From JBBRMY01 sp038230595 (GTDB taxonomy: Bacteria; Bacteroidota; Ignavibacteria; Tepidaquicellales; Tepidaquicellaceae), in contig JBBRMY010000003.1 in NCBI GenBank assembly GCA_038230595.1, positions 1-60,008 on the forward strand: 60,008 nucleotides of DNA. The letters are read 5' to 3'. Position numbers and translations under genes: made by a program. Positions 52,158-60,008 of the stretch are shown here, piece by piece. The notes beneath the pieces were generated by a model. It worked only from the letters and a program-made list of their open reading frames with translations, was not told where the DNA came from and did not search any database. The stretch's first letter is position 1. Every line of letters begins with the position of its first letter.

Positions 52158-54998
52158 ATGAAATGTAATCCTCTTTGTATTTTTCTATTTGTAATTTGTT
52201 TTTCCTTACCGTCAGTATCTTATTCGCAACACAATAATGATACAACACATAGTAGATATGCACAAAGCACACATATGTGGATAACAATGCAGGCTTTCGA
52301 ATTACTTAAGCATACTTATCCAAACTATAATTTTACATTAATGCAAAATCATCTTGGGACTGAACAATCTACTGGTGGACAATTCTCATTTATTAATGGT
52401 TTCATGACTACTGGTGCATATCAAGAGGATGTTTCCGATGTGATTTATAATATTAGTGGCCTCTTAAATACATTTGTATCAAATACGCATTTTTGGAATG
52501 CGGATGATAGAACTAATGGCGATGAAAGTTTATCTCATCTTGAAATTGGTGGTTTGCAATGGTTTAATTATCCAAATGCTTATACAAAAATAAAAAAATA
52601 CATTGATGGAGATTGGCATAGTTTTAGCAATGGAGAACGTAGATTTATTGAATACACAAATGGAAATATTGTCTATAGATATAGTTATCATGAGAGAGGA
52701 TTAATTGATTTTTTTAAAACAAAAACTTTATGGTATGAATCATGGACAGATATTCAATCTGGGCAGGGGGGAAATACACAATATGACGTTACATTAACAG
52801 ATGTAAGATTTAATCACATTGTATGGGAAATCCTAGGTAGAATGTGTCATTTATTAGAAGATATGAATGTATCGGCACATGCTCATAATGATATACATGC
52901 GGATGGGGACTGTTATGAAGGTTATATGTCAGATCCCAATAATTATCATCAATACACATGGCAAACTGCATTGAACCGTGGAGGTTTTATTAACCCCTTT
53001 GAAAGTAATGATCCAATTAGATATTTGATGTACACTTCCAATCAACTTGCAGATCATTTTCCATCAGACCATTTATGTAATAGAATACCTCAGCAACATT
53101 TAGGAAATAATTCATTGCCTGGGGGTTCAAACACAATGTTAAGTAATTATTATCAAACTTTAGGAAATCCTCCTCTTAATTCCCAAGATCCTTCGATTCA
53201 GGCAGGTTATTGTATGAACCATGCCATAAGAGCAACTGCAGGTTTAATGTATTGGTTTGCAGTTGAAGTTGGAATTATACCTCCTGATCCTCTGGCAGTA
53301 CCAGTAATTAATAGTGTAACGTGTTCATCACCAGACTTAAATTTATATACAGGTGAAACCATTCAGTTTTTTAGTAATCCACCAAATGCAAATTGGCATT
53401 ATGAATGGACTGAATTTTACTGTAAAAATCAAAATTGTTCTGCTACACCCCAGTTAAATATTTCACCAAATGGAAGTAATTTAACAATACAAAATGTAAA
53501 TTATAATACAATGTACTGCAGGGATGCGTGCGGTTTAAGGACAACTGAATCTTTACCTTTAAATTTATATTTTCATGTAAAAGTAACTGCTACAAATCTA
53601 GGTTTTTCTACAAGCTTTATTTATCCACCATTGTCAGGATTAGAATATGTGGTTCCAATTAATCAGATTCGACCTTATGTCGCAGGATGTCCATTTGTAT
53701 TCGTGCAAAATGATTCCGGGCAATTTATGGCTGATAATAATTTACTTCATAAGTCTGAATTCACAGAAAATGTAGGCCAAGATATTACAGATCGTTATTT
53801 ATTAAATATTCATCCTGGAGTATTTGACGGGAAAATTAATTTGAATTTATTTGAATCGACAAACGACATCAGTTCAATAAATTCTATAAAATTATTAGCA
53901 ATAGATCATCCGGCGGGAACTAAAATAGGTGTTACAGAACATAATGATATTATTATGTATTACGATTCTGATGTGAATGATCCTAAGAAAGCAGATAAAA
54001 ACCATATCGAAGATATTACAAATTTGGTTCAGTATGATCACCCTTATAATGGCAGAAGAAATGATACAGTTTCTGGCATTCTAAATGATTCGATTTTTAC
54101 GGGTTATGATATGGGAGAGATGTTAAGAAAAATTCAAACAACCCGATCTAAATTTAATACACTAAACATCAAGGGAGTTAAGGGAAGAGGATCAAATGAT
54201 AGTACCGCTTTAATTTTTAGAATAGGAAACAATCCGCAAATTGAAATACCTTCTATTAATGTAGTTAAATCTGAAGCAGGAACTATTAATATCAATACTA
54301 ACGCTACAAGTATATCATCTCCATTTGCCAGAAGAGAAAACCCATCTGACGTTATTATTCCATTTGGTCAAAACACTTCTGTTGAATCGGCAAATATAAA
54401 ATGGGAACGTAACTATCAACTTTATTATGCTTGTGTTGTTGATGTTTTTTATAGCGGTTTTGATGTAACTGAACTTCCTCTTGAAGAAGCTATTAATACA
54501 TCAAATAATGATCTTTTAGCTGATCTGCAAAATGTTGATAACTATTATGCAGCATTAGATAACACCGGAATTATTTCAATGTCATTCACAGATATAAAAG
54601 GAAATTCAGGAGTTGTCAGAGATTATATAGTGGAAACGAATGGACAATATTCTGCTGCTGGGGCCAACTTGAAAGCATCTCATACTCCAACAACAAATAT
54701 AAAGAGATCGTCAGTAAATAATTACAACACATATTTTACAAACAAATTGAACGTTAATTTTCCCAATCCGTTCAACCCGACTACTAAAATTAGCTACCAG
54801 ATCAACAAGAATGGTTTAGTAAGCTTAAAAGTATATAATGTATTGGGACAATTAATAAATGAACTTGTTAATGAATTTAAAACTGCCGGAGATTACACTG
54901 TTGAATTCAATGGAAGTAATTTAGCTACGGGAGTTTATTATTATAGAATAGAATCAAATGACTTTATTGAAACGAAAAGAATGATGCTGGTAAAGTAA
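52158..54998 (+). CDS. secreted zinc-dependent phospholipase C-like protein with T9SS sorting domain
   Basis: I choose ATG 52158 (MKCNPLCIFLFVICFSLPSVSYSQ) over the TTG at 52131. Residues about 35-380 match the layout of zinc phospholipase C/S1-P1 nuclease-like enzymes: H39 in STHMWITMQAF, AYQEDVSD, NTHFWN, and the core GRMCHLLEDMNVSAHAHNDIH (H231 on) followed by CYEGY. These supply the His/Asp/Glu set for three zinc ions. A middle region of Ig-like beta domains follows, and the T9SS domain (NFPNPFNPTTKISYQI to RMMLVK) is last. A lipid- or phosphodiester-cleaving surface enzyme is likely; the exact substrate is unknown. Confidence 0.8.
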   Translation: MKCNPLCIFLFVICFSLPSVSYSQHNNDTTHSRYAQSTHMWITMQAFELLKHTYPNYNFTLMQNHLGTEQSTGGQFSFINGFMTTGAYQEDVSDVIYNISGLLNTFVSNTHFWNADDRTNGDESLSHLEIGGLQWFNYPNAYTKIKKYIDGDWHSFSNGERRFIEYTNGNIVYRYSYHERGLIDFFKTKTLWYESWTDIQSGQGGNTQYDVTLTDVRFNHIVWEILGRMCHLLEDMNVSAHAHNDIHADGDCYEGYMSDPNNYHQYTWQTALNRGGFINPFESNDPIRYLMYTSNQLADHFPSDHLCNRIPQQHLGNNSLPGGSNTMLSNYYQTLGNPPLNSQDPSIQAGYCMNHAIRATAGLMYWFAVEVGIIPPDPLAVPVINSVTCSSPDLNLYTGETIQFFSNPPNANWHYEWTEFYCKNQNCSATPQLNISPNGSNLTIQNVNYNTMYCRDACGLRTTESLPLNLYFHVKVTATNLGFSTSFIYPPLSGLEYVVPINQIRPYVAGCPFVFVQNDSGQFMADNNLLHKSEFTENVGQDITDRYLLNIHPGVFDGKINLNLFESTNDISSINSIKLLAIDHPAGTKIGVTEHNDIIMYYDSDVNDPKKADKNHIEDITNLVQYDHPYNGRRNDTVSGILNDSIFTGYDMGEMLRKIQTTRSKFNTLNIKGVKGRGSNDSTALIFRIGNNPQIEIPSINVVKSEAGTININTNATSISSPFARRENPSDVIIPFGQNTSVESANIKWERNYQLYYACVVDVFYSGFDVTELPLEEAINTSNNDLLADLQNVDNYYAALDNTGIISMSFTDIKGNSGVVRDYIVETNGQYSAAGANLKASHTPTTNIKRSSVNNYNTYFTNKLNVNFPNPFNPTTKISYQINKNGLVSLKVYNVLGQLINELVNEFKTAGDYTVEFNGSNLATGVYYYRIESNDFIETKRMMLVK

Positions 54999-55021
54999 AA
55001 TTTATTTAATTTTTGTTTTTT

Positions 55022-55058
55022 AAAAAAGAGCTGATATTTAAATTTCAGCTCTTTTTTT
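55022..55058 (+). terminator. intrinsic terminator of the T9SS block
   Basis: AAAAAAGAGCTGA (55022-55034) pairs with TCAGCTCTTTTTT (55045-55057) and ends in a T-run, 23 bp after the stop at 54998. Confidence 0.92.
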
Positions 55059-55118
55059 ACTTTACAAATAAATATTTTGCTACCCTGAAAATGATTCCGC
55101 AAAGTCGAATATTTTGAA

Positions 55119-55184
55119 TTAATAAAAACTTTCAAGGACAATGATTGAAAGACCAAATTTACTTAATTTAATATATTTTTGCAT
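55119..55184 (-). pseudogene. remnant of the aldo/keto reductase 5' end
   Basis: The right copy of the 44-bp repeat carries the reductase ATG (55182-55184). Read on the minus strand it gives MQKYIKLSKFGLSIIVLESFY and a stop at 55119-55121; the real gene starts MQKYIKISSEKIPSLGFGTF. The first six residues and the spacing to the upstream identical block are the same, after which the match fades. I read it as a decayed 5' fragment, not a functional peptide gene. Confidence 0.5.
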
Positions 55185-55211
55185 TATATACTTTAACTTT
55201 TAAAAAAATTT
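55168..55211. repeat. 44-bp direct repeat, right copy
   Basis: Counterpart of 49892-49935 in the same orientation, 40 of 44 identical by hand count. It lies 27 bp from the stop codon (55239-55241) of the alpha/beta hydrolase gene and marks the right end of the 5.2-kb T9SS block. Confidence 0.85.
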
Positions 55212-55238
55212 CTAATTTCACTGCAAAGATAACCGATA

Positions 55239-55904
55239 TCAGCCTTTTTCTATAGGATGAAAAGTATTTTTCAAAACCTGAAAGCTTCCGTATTTCAGAT
55301 CGCCGGCAGCTTCTTTTGATTCTTCGATCGAAACCATGTTATCCTTATCTCCGACTGAAATTCTTACTTTACAATTTATTTCTTTAAGGTCATCCGGTTT
55401 TAGAAGCGAATTTTCTCCCAACGAAAGCATCATGAGACCAGTGTTTTTTAAAACTGTTTTCCAGCTTGAGATACCATGTCTTGCTTTCAGAGCTTCAGCA
55501 AACACCGGCAGCTTTTCCTGTATTTTATCAGGGTCAAGCATTGCAGATTCTTTTTCTGCTGTTTCCTTATTCCAGGCAAATTTTGTTCCTAATGTAAAAA
55601 TCTTCTCAATTACGCCGGGATAGTCTTTAGCCAGAACAAGGGCAGCATATCCTCCCATTGAATATCCGAAAACGTTTATGACACTTTTATCTTTAATTAA
55701 ATTAATAAAATTCAAAAGGTCATTTGAAAACTGTTGGATGGAGAATTCATTTTCATTATTATTTACTTCTGCGTTTTTTCCATGACCATAAAAATCAAAT
55801 GTATGACAGGAAGATTCAGGATACTTTTCCTTAAACTGCATGATAAAAGGCTGAACCTGTTCCGAAGATCCTAAAGCTCCGTGAAGAAAAATAACATGTT
55901 CCAT
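55239..55904 (-). CDS. alpha/beta hydrolase
   Basis: 221 aa, cytoplasmic. FLHGALGSS is the oxyanion-side HG motif, the nucleophile Ser is in VFGYSMGGYAAL, the acid Asp in VGDKDNMVS and the His in LKNTFHPIEKG. The protein ends soon after that His, which is normal for short members. The substrate is unknown (esterase- or thioesterase-like). On the minus strand it would read into the aldo/keto reductase but for the inserted block between them, so these two genes were probably neighbours before. Confidence 0.88.
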   Translation of the reverse strand: MEHVIFLHGALGSSEQVQPFIMQFKEKYPESSCHTFDFYGHGKNAEVNNNENEFSIQQFSNDLLNFINLIKDKSVINVFGYSMGGYAALVLAKDYPGVIEKIFTLGTKFAWNKETAEKESAMLDPDKIQEKLPVFAEALKARHGISSWKTVLKNTGLMMLSLGENSLLKPDDLKEINCKVRISVGDKDNMVSIEESKEAAGDLKYGSFQVLKNTFHPIEKG

Positions 55905-56050
55905 TAAAGAAACTTACAGTTAAACTTTGAAAGCAAAAAGGATAAAACATTAATCTGCACGGACATAAAATAAATTTATTTTTGTATATCAAAATTACTT
56001 TCTCAAAACTAACATAATATTTTATTATATTTAATAAACTAACCTTATAA

Positions 56051-56494
56051 ATGAAAAATTTTGCATTAGTTACACAACTTGACCTTATAAAAAGATCTAT
56101 TGCCATGAACCTGGAAGGTATCAGCAATGAAGAAAGCTGCAAGTCAACAGAAGGCGGGAATTCTATGAACTGGATAATGGGTCATCTGGTAGCAAACTCT
56201 GAAGCTATATTTAATTCGCTGGGTCTTCCTGATGAGATCAAAGATATTAAAAGATGGGACGCACTATACGACAGGGGAACATCTAATGTTAATTCCGACA
56301 ACGCAATTCATCTAAGCGAGATAATGGATGTTTATAACTCAACACACGATAAAATGATCAAAATACTTGGTGAAAAAGATCTTGATGATGAAAATCTGAA
56401 AATTGTAGCACGGCTGATCTTTCACGAAGCATATCACGATGGACAGATAGGAACATTAAGGAGAGTAATAGGAAAAGACTCTGCTCTGAAATAA
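56051..56494 (+). CDS. DinB-superfamily four-helix protein
   Basis: 147 aa. The DinB/YfiT pattern is visible: a first helix with QLDLIKRSIAMNLEGI, NWIMGHLVANSEAIF with the first metal His near residue 44, and the end HEAYHDGQIGTLRRVIG with the last two His. Such proteins bind a divalent metal and are often thiol-dependent transferases or hydrolases. Start ATG 56051. The next gene begins 14 bp after its stop. Confidence 0.82.
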   Translation: MKNFALVTQLDLIKRSIAMNLEGISNEESCKSTEGGNSMNWIMGHLVANSEAIFNSLGLPDEIKDIKRWDALYDRGTSNVNSDNAIHLSEIMDVYNSTHDKMIKILGEKDLDDENLKIVARLIFHEAYHDGQIGTLRRVIGKDSALK

Positions 56495-56508
56495 ATAAAT
56501 AAATAAAA

Positions 56509-57129
56509 TTGCAAAAACTACAGGATGTGATCAGAGTACTTGGAAAGTATATTCCGGAAAATTCAGTTTTGCCGGCTTCCGAGCTTTTTAAAAAATACAG
56601 CTTCCTGCTGAAAATTACAAAATCCCGCAGATCAAAAACGGGTGATTATACCCATCCCGGTAAAAGTTCAGGACACATTATTACCGTAAATCATGATCTG
56701 AACCAGTATGCTTTCTTAATAACGTTTGTTCACGAAGTTGCCCATATGGACTGCTGGGAAAAATATAAAAATAATGTGCAGCCCCATGGGGCCGAATGGA
56801 AAGCCGAATTTAAAACTTTACTACTGCCTTTTTTAAACCCTGATATATTTCCTCCGGAACTTCTTTCAATGCTTAAAAAATATATTCAAAATCCGGCGGC
56901 ATCAAGCTGCATAGATGTAAATCTTATGAGAGAGCTCAAGAAATACAATACAAACTACGGAGATTTCTTTCTGCTTGAAGAGATAATGGAAAATGCATTG
57001 TTCTCTTTGAGGGACGGAAGAGTTTTTGTAAAAGGAAAGCTTCAGAGGAAAAGATTTAAATGCACAGAAGTATCTTCTAAAAGAAATTATCTTATAAGCC
57101 CTATCGCTGAAGTAAAACAGCTGCCGTAA
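56509..57129 (+). CDS. SprT-like zinc metalloprotease-fold protein
   Basis: 206 aa. The SprT zinc motif is VHEVAHMDCW (HExxH, near residue 76), followed by QPHGAEWKAEFKTLL with the third ligand His. SprT/Spartan-like proteins act on DNA-protein crosslinks in some lineages; the role of this small bacterial form is untested. No C-terminal zinc ribbon is seen, although RKRFKCTEVSSKRNYL is a basic tail of the expected position with only one Cys. The start is TTG 56509; there is no ATG before the conserved domain. It probably forms an operon with the DinB-like gene. Confidence 0.82.
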   Translation: MQKLQDVIRVLGKYIPENSVLPASELFKKYSFLLKITKSRRSKTGDYTHPGKSSGHIITVNHDLNQYAFLITFVHEVAHMDCWEKYKNNVQPHGAEWKAEFKTLLLPFLNPDIFPPELLSMLKKYIQNPAASSCIDVNLMRELKKYNTNYGDFFLLEEIMENALFSLRDGRVFVKGKLQRKRFKCTEVSSKRNYLISPIAEVKQLP

Positions 57130-57440
57130 TAAGTCTTTCTGAAATATTTTTAATTCTTTTTCTCAACTCCGGATCACACATTCTTAAATTTATTTTTTCA
57201 TAAAAATATATTTTCTGAGTAAAAAATATTTTTGAATGACTCTGTCACAAAAATTTTACTAAAATCCTTTTCTATAATTCTTTTTTTTAAAATACTCCTC
57301 ATTTCTCATAGGTAAAAAATAAAAATAAAAATCAATTTTTGCTTTTTACTAACTTCTTGACAATAACATTTAAAACATTATATTTGCATAGAGCAAATTA
57401 AGAAATAAAAAAAATAATTTGTAAAAAATATTTTGTATAA
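57130..57440. other. 311-bp AT-rich intergenic region upstream of the ATP-grasp pair
   Basis: Contains no gene. Its right end holds the promoter at 57357-57386; the rest is A/T-rich with no obvious hairpin. Confidence 0.6.
57357..57386 (+). promoter_or_regulatory. Bacteroidota-type promoter TTG(ACA)-N19-TATATTTG
   Basis: TTGACA at 57357-57362 and TATATTTG at 57379-57386 fit both the Bacteroidota -33 TTG / -7 TAnnTTTG consensus (19 bp between the TTG and the -7 box) and a sigma70-like TTGACA-N16-TATATT. It lies 55 bp before the ATG of the first ATP-grasp gene and should drive the 57441-60008 unit. Confidence 0.75.
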
Positions 57441-58526
57441 ATGAGAATTGCATTAACATATAACATTAAGAAAGAAGATCAGAATGAAGTTCTCGATGAA
57501 CGTCAGGATGAGCTTAATGCCGAGAAGAGAAAATATATTAATGATGACCTTGTAAAGAACTATCCAGAAAGGCTTGATGATACATATTCAGAGTGGGATA
57601 GTGAAGAAACAATTGACGGATTAAAAGCTGCTATTGAATCAGGCGGCCACACAGTTTCTCTAATCGAAGCAGATACAGATGCATACGATAAGCTAAGAGC
57701 AATAAGACCTGACTTCGTATTTAATGTTGCAGAAGGTGCCGGCGGTGTTTCCAGAGAGTCTCAGATCCCTTCAATTCTTGAAATGCTCGATATTCCTTTT
57801 ACAGGAAGTGATTCAATTTCCATAGGTATTTGCCATGATAAATCACGATGCAAGGAGATCCTTTCATATCACAAAATACCAACAGCTCAATTTTTTATTA
57901 CTGATGATCCTGAGAAGATTAATTTAAACTTAAAGTATCCTCAATTTGTCAAACCTCTGCATGAAGGCTCATCAAAAGGAATTTATAATTCATGCGTTGC
58001 AAATAATGACGCAGAACTAAAGAAAGAGATCAGAAGAATAAAGGAATGTTATGATCAGCCCTCTTTGGTTGAAGATTATCTGACCGGAAAAGAATTCACT
58101 GTAGCTCTAATGGGTAATGGAGAAGAACTCAGAGTACTGCCAATAGTAGAAATTAATCTCGATTCAGTTCCTGAAGGATTCAATAAAATTTATTCTTATG
58201 AAGTAAAGTGGTTCTTTGATACACGAGAAAGCCAGCTTGATATTTTTAAATGTCCGGCAGAAGTTTCACCTGAACTTTATAAAAAAATTGAAGAAACCTG
58301 TCTTACAGCTTTTAAAGCTTTAAGATTAAGAGACTGGGCAAGAATGGATGTAAGATTAGACCGTGATGGAGTCCCGAATGTTATAGAGGTAAATCCTTTA
58401 CCGGGCATTTTACCCGACCCTGCAGATAACTCATGTTATCCGAAAGCGGGAAGAGCTGCAGGAATGGATTACAATACCTTGATAAATAATGTGCTGAATG
58501 CAGCGATAAACAGAGTCCAAAAATAG
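57441..58526 (+). CDS. D-Ala-D-Ala-ligase-like ATP-grasp enzyme, first of a pair
   Basis: 361 aa, cytoplasmic. The N-terminal domain (MRIALTYNIKKEDQ, then RPDFVFNVAEGAGGVSRESQIPSILEMLDIPFTGSDSISIGICHDKSRCKEIL) is the D-Ala-D-Ala-ligase pattern. The ATP-grasp core is seen in YPQFVKPLHEGSSKGIYN, LVEDYLTGKEFTVALMG and WARMDVRLDRDGVPNVIEVNPLPG (metal-binding Asp, Glu and Asn). The family joins a carboxylate to an amine with ATP. The region before RPDFVF is longer than in Ddl, and the gene pairs with a second ligase and a GNAT, so a role other than wall D-Ala-D-Ala synthesis is likely. It abuts the next gene. Confidence 0.85.
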   Translation: MRIALTYNIKKEDQNEVLDERQDELNAEKRKYINDDLVKNYPERLDDTYSEWDSEETIDGLKAAIESGGHTVSLIEADTDAYDKLRAIRPDFVFNVAEGAGGVSRESQIPSILEMLDIPFTGSDSISIGICHDKSRCKEILSYHKIPTAQFFITDDPEKINLNLKYPQFVKPLHEGSSKGIYNSCVANNDAELKKEIRRIKECYDQPSLVEDYLTGKEFTVALMGNGEELRVLPIVEINLDSVPEGFNKIYSYEVKWFFDTRESQLDIFKCPAEVSPELYKKIEETCLTAFKALRLRDWARMDVRLDRDGVPNVIEVNPLPGILPDPADNSCYPKAGRAAGMDYNTLINNVLNAAINRVQK

Positions 58527-59651
58527 ATGAAGATAAGCATTATATATAACGATCCGCTGCAATATGCTACAGGCAAGATCTATGACGACGGAGTAACCGA
58601 CATAGAGCAAGTCGAAGAAGCTATTGATATGAGTGAGTACGGAGTTCTTGACGAAGTGCGTTCAGTTGAAAGAGCTTTAAAAGCTGACGGCAATAAACAT
58701 AATTTTGAAACCAAGATCGTACCTGTTGCGCTTGATGTATACAAGCTGATAGATGAGCTTAAAGAGAATAGACCTGATATGATATTCAACTTGTGCGAAT
58801 CACTTGACGGAGATCCGACACAGGAAATGAACGTTGCTGCTTTATTCGAGCTAATGAAGATCCCATATACAGGGAATACAGCTCTGACACTTGGATTAGC
58901 GCTGAATAAGGCAAGAGTAAAAGAAATTCTTAACTATTACGATATTCCTACATCTGCTCATTATCTCTGTAACAATTCTTCAAAGTTCAGAGAGAATGGA
59001 TATTCAAAGCTTGCAGGAAAATTTCCGCTGATAGTGAAGCCTTCGAGAGAAGATGCAAGCATTGGAATAGAAAATAAGTCAGTAGTATATAATGATGAAG
59101 AGCTGAAAATGAGGATAGAGCATATTCTTGATGAATACAAGCAGCCTGCATTGATCGAACAATATATTGACGGACGCGAGATCAATGTAAGTGTTGTCGG
59201 AAATGTTGATCCTGAAACAAATGATGAGAATGATCTTATAGTATTTCCTATTTCAGAAATAGATTTCAGTACATTACCTTCAGATTATCCGAAGATAGTT
59301 AGCTATAACAGCAAGTGGATGTATAAGACTGTTGAGTTTGCAGGGTCAAAAGCAGTTTGCCCTGCACAGAATCTTTCACCTGAGCTTGAGAAAAGAATTC
59401 AGGATACTGCAAAAAGAGTTTATAAGATTATAGGCGCTTCTGATTATGCAAGAGTAGATTTCAGAGTGAAGGATGGAATTCCTTATGTGCTGGAGCTTAA
59501 TCCTAATCCTGATATTGCTTCAGATGTTGATGAAGATACAGGCTTTACCAGAAGCGCAAAGGCTTATGGCTGGAGCTATGAAGAGCTGATTCAGAATATT
59601 ATTAGCTATGCATCCAAAAGATGGAATGTTCTTGAACCGGCAGCAAAATAA
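58527..59651 (+). CDS. D-Ala-D-Ala-ligase-like ATP-grasp enzyme, second of a pair
   Basis: 374 aa, a diverged paralog of the gene before it. RPDMIFNLCESLDGDPTQEMNVAALFELMKIPYTGNTALTLGLALNKARVKEIL and FPLIVKPSREDASIGIENKSVV are the ligase-fold and ATP-grasp texts; ALIEQYIDGREINVSVVG and YARVDFRVKDGIPYVLELNPNPD give the metal site. The ATG follows directly on the stop of the first gene, so they are expressed together and may act in sequence or as a complex. The substrates cannot be read from sequence. Confidence 0.85.
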   Translation: MKISIIYNDPLQYATGKIYDDGVTDIEQVEEAIDMSEYGVLDEVRSVERALKADGNKHNFETKIVPVALDVYKLIDELKENRPDMIFNLCESLDGDPTQEMNVAALFELMKIPYTGNTALTLGLALNKARVKEILNYYDIPTSAHYLCNNSSKFRENGYSKLAGKFPLIVKPSREDASIGIENKSVVYNDEELKMRIEHILDEYKQPALIEQYIDGREINVSVVGNVDPETNDENDLIVFPISEIDFSTLPSDYPKIVSYNSKWMYKTVEFAGSKAVCPAQNLSPELEKRIQDTAKRVYKIIGASDYARVDFRVKDGIPYVLELNPNPDIASDVDEDTGFTRSAKAYGWSYEELIQNIISYASKRWNVLEPAAK

Positions 59652-59666
59652 TAGTTCTTTAAAATT

Positions 59667-60008
59667 ATGATACGTCCTTTAATAAAAGACGACCGGGACA
59701 AGATACATCAGATACTCATCGATACAAATAATTTTAATGAGGATGAGATAACAATAGCAATTGAGCTCATTGATGCTTATCTGGACAATAAGGATCAAAA
59801 AGATTATGAAATTTTTACTGATGCTAACGAAAGCGATAAAGAAAGTGTTAATGGTTATATATGCATAGGTCCAAGACCATTGACTGAAGGAACTTATGAC
59901 TTATACTGGATAGCAGTAAATCCAAAGATACAATCAAAAGGTGTTGGCTCGGGATTAGTAAAATATATTGAAGAGCATATAAAAAATCAGAACGGAAGAC
60001 TAATTCTT
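59667..60008 (+). CDS. GNAT N-acetyltransferase, N-terminal part (cut by window edge)
   Basis: 114 codons are visible from ATG 59667 to the last base; the end is outside the window. MIRPLIKDDRDKIHQILIDTNNF and EEDLYWIAVNPKIQSKGVGSGLVKYIEEHI-type text (YDLYWIAVNPKIQSKGVGSG) give the GNAT start and the Q/R-x-x-G-x-G/A acetyl-CoA motif as QSKGVG. It starts 15 bp after the second ATP-grasp gene on the same strand, so it belongs to that operon and probably acylates the product or substrate of the two ligases. Confidence 0.85.
   Translation, partial: MIRPLIKDDRDKIHQILIDTNNFNEDEITIAIELIDAYLDNKDQKDYEIFTDANESDKESVNGYICIGPRPLTEGTYDLYWIAVNPKIQSKGVGSGLVKYIEEHIKNQNGRLIL

Noticed and set aside
49892..55211. 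Classical transposon or integrative element
   Set aside because: No transposase, integrase, terminal inverted repeats or tRNA attachment site were found; only the direct repeat and the foreign-looking block support insertion.

Overview
This window is most likely from an AT-rich member of the Bacteroidota/Chlorobiota/Ignavibacteriota (FCB) group, and Ignavibacteria-like organisms fit best. Nine exported proteins end in a type IX secretion (T9SS) sorting domain of the NYPNPFNPTTKI...GIYFYRL...TKRMVLVK type. There is a SusC-like TonB receptor with a carboxypeptidase-regulatory domain. One clear promoter has the TTG-N19-TAnnTTTG form used in Bacteroidota, and Shine-Dalgarno motifs are weak. No rRNA, tRNA, CRISPR array, transposase or phage gene was seen.

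Layout. 1-4.5 kb: end of a DUF2007 gene, a membrane dipeptidase, a VOC protein and a TonB receptor. 4.5-5.6 kb: a dense cluster of REP-like palindromic repeats surrounding a lone GIY-YIG nuclease gene. 5.6-13.2 kb: minus-strand housekeeping genes (exported HEAT-cyclophilin, pgi, deoxyribonucleotidase, peptidase E fused to a SnoaL-like domain, a membrane protein, DUF2007, an epimerase-like protein), with more palindromes around pgi. 13.3-22.8 kb: four T9SS cargo genes (metalloprotease, cupredoxin, subtilisin, large surface protein), three of which share one C-terminal module. 22.9-28.6 kb: a Ca2+/H+ antiporter, then a five-gene carotenoid operon led by a CarH-like MerR/B12 photoreceptor regulator (carH-like, crtI, crtB, crtZ, crtYcd), probably making zeaxanthin-type xanthophyll. 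28.9-34 kb: MFS pump, pirin, TMEM175 channel, thioredoxin-like protein, two YceI proteins and a MarR regulator with two perfect 12-bp palindromes in front of it. 34.1-36.2 kb: fused E1 alpha-beta 2-oxoacid dehydrogenase. 36.3-41.6 kb: three T9SS proteins, two of them tandem paralogs with a homogenised 3' end. 41.7-43.7 kb: small acidic protein, class D beta-lactamase, small outer-membrane protein. 43.9-49.9 kb: a minus-strand run (DUF4292-like, two lipoproteins, a helical protein, TerC, Era) and an aldo/keto reductase. 49.9-55.2 kb: a 5.2-kb block with two T9SS proteins and a barrel protein, bracketed by a 44-bp direct repeat derived from the aldo/keto reductase start region. 55.2-60 kb: alpha/beta hydrolase, DinB-like and SprT-like proteins, then a promoter driving two tandem D-Ala-D-Ala-ligase-like ATP-grasp enzymes followed by a GNAT acetyltransferase that runs off the window.

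The observations most worth following are the GIY-YIG gene embedded in palindromic repeats (a possible nuclease-linked repeat-mobilising system), the direct-repeat-bracketed 5.2-kb block, the B12-light regulator of carotenoid genes that lacks one expected histidine, and the twin ATP-grasp/GNAT cluster. Functions are read from motifs by eye; no database search or alignment was run.
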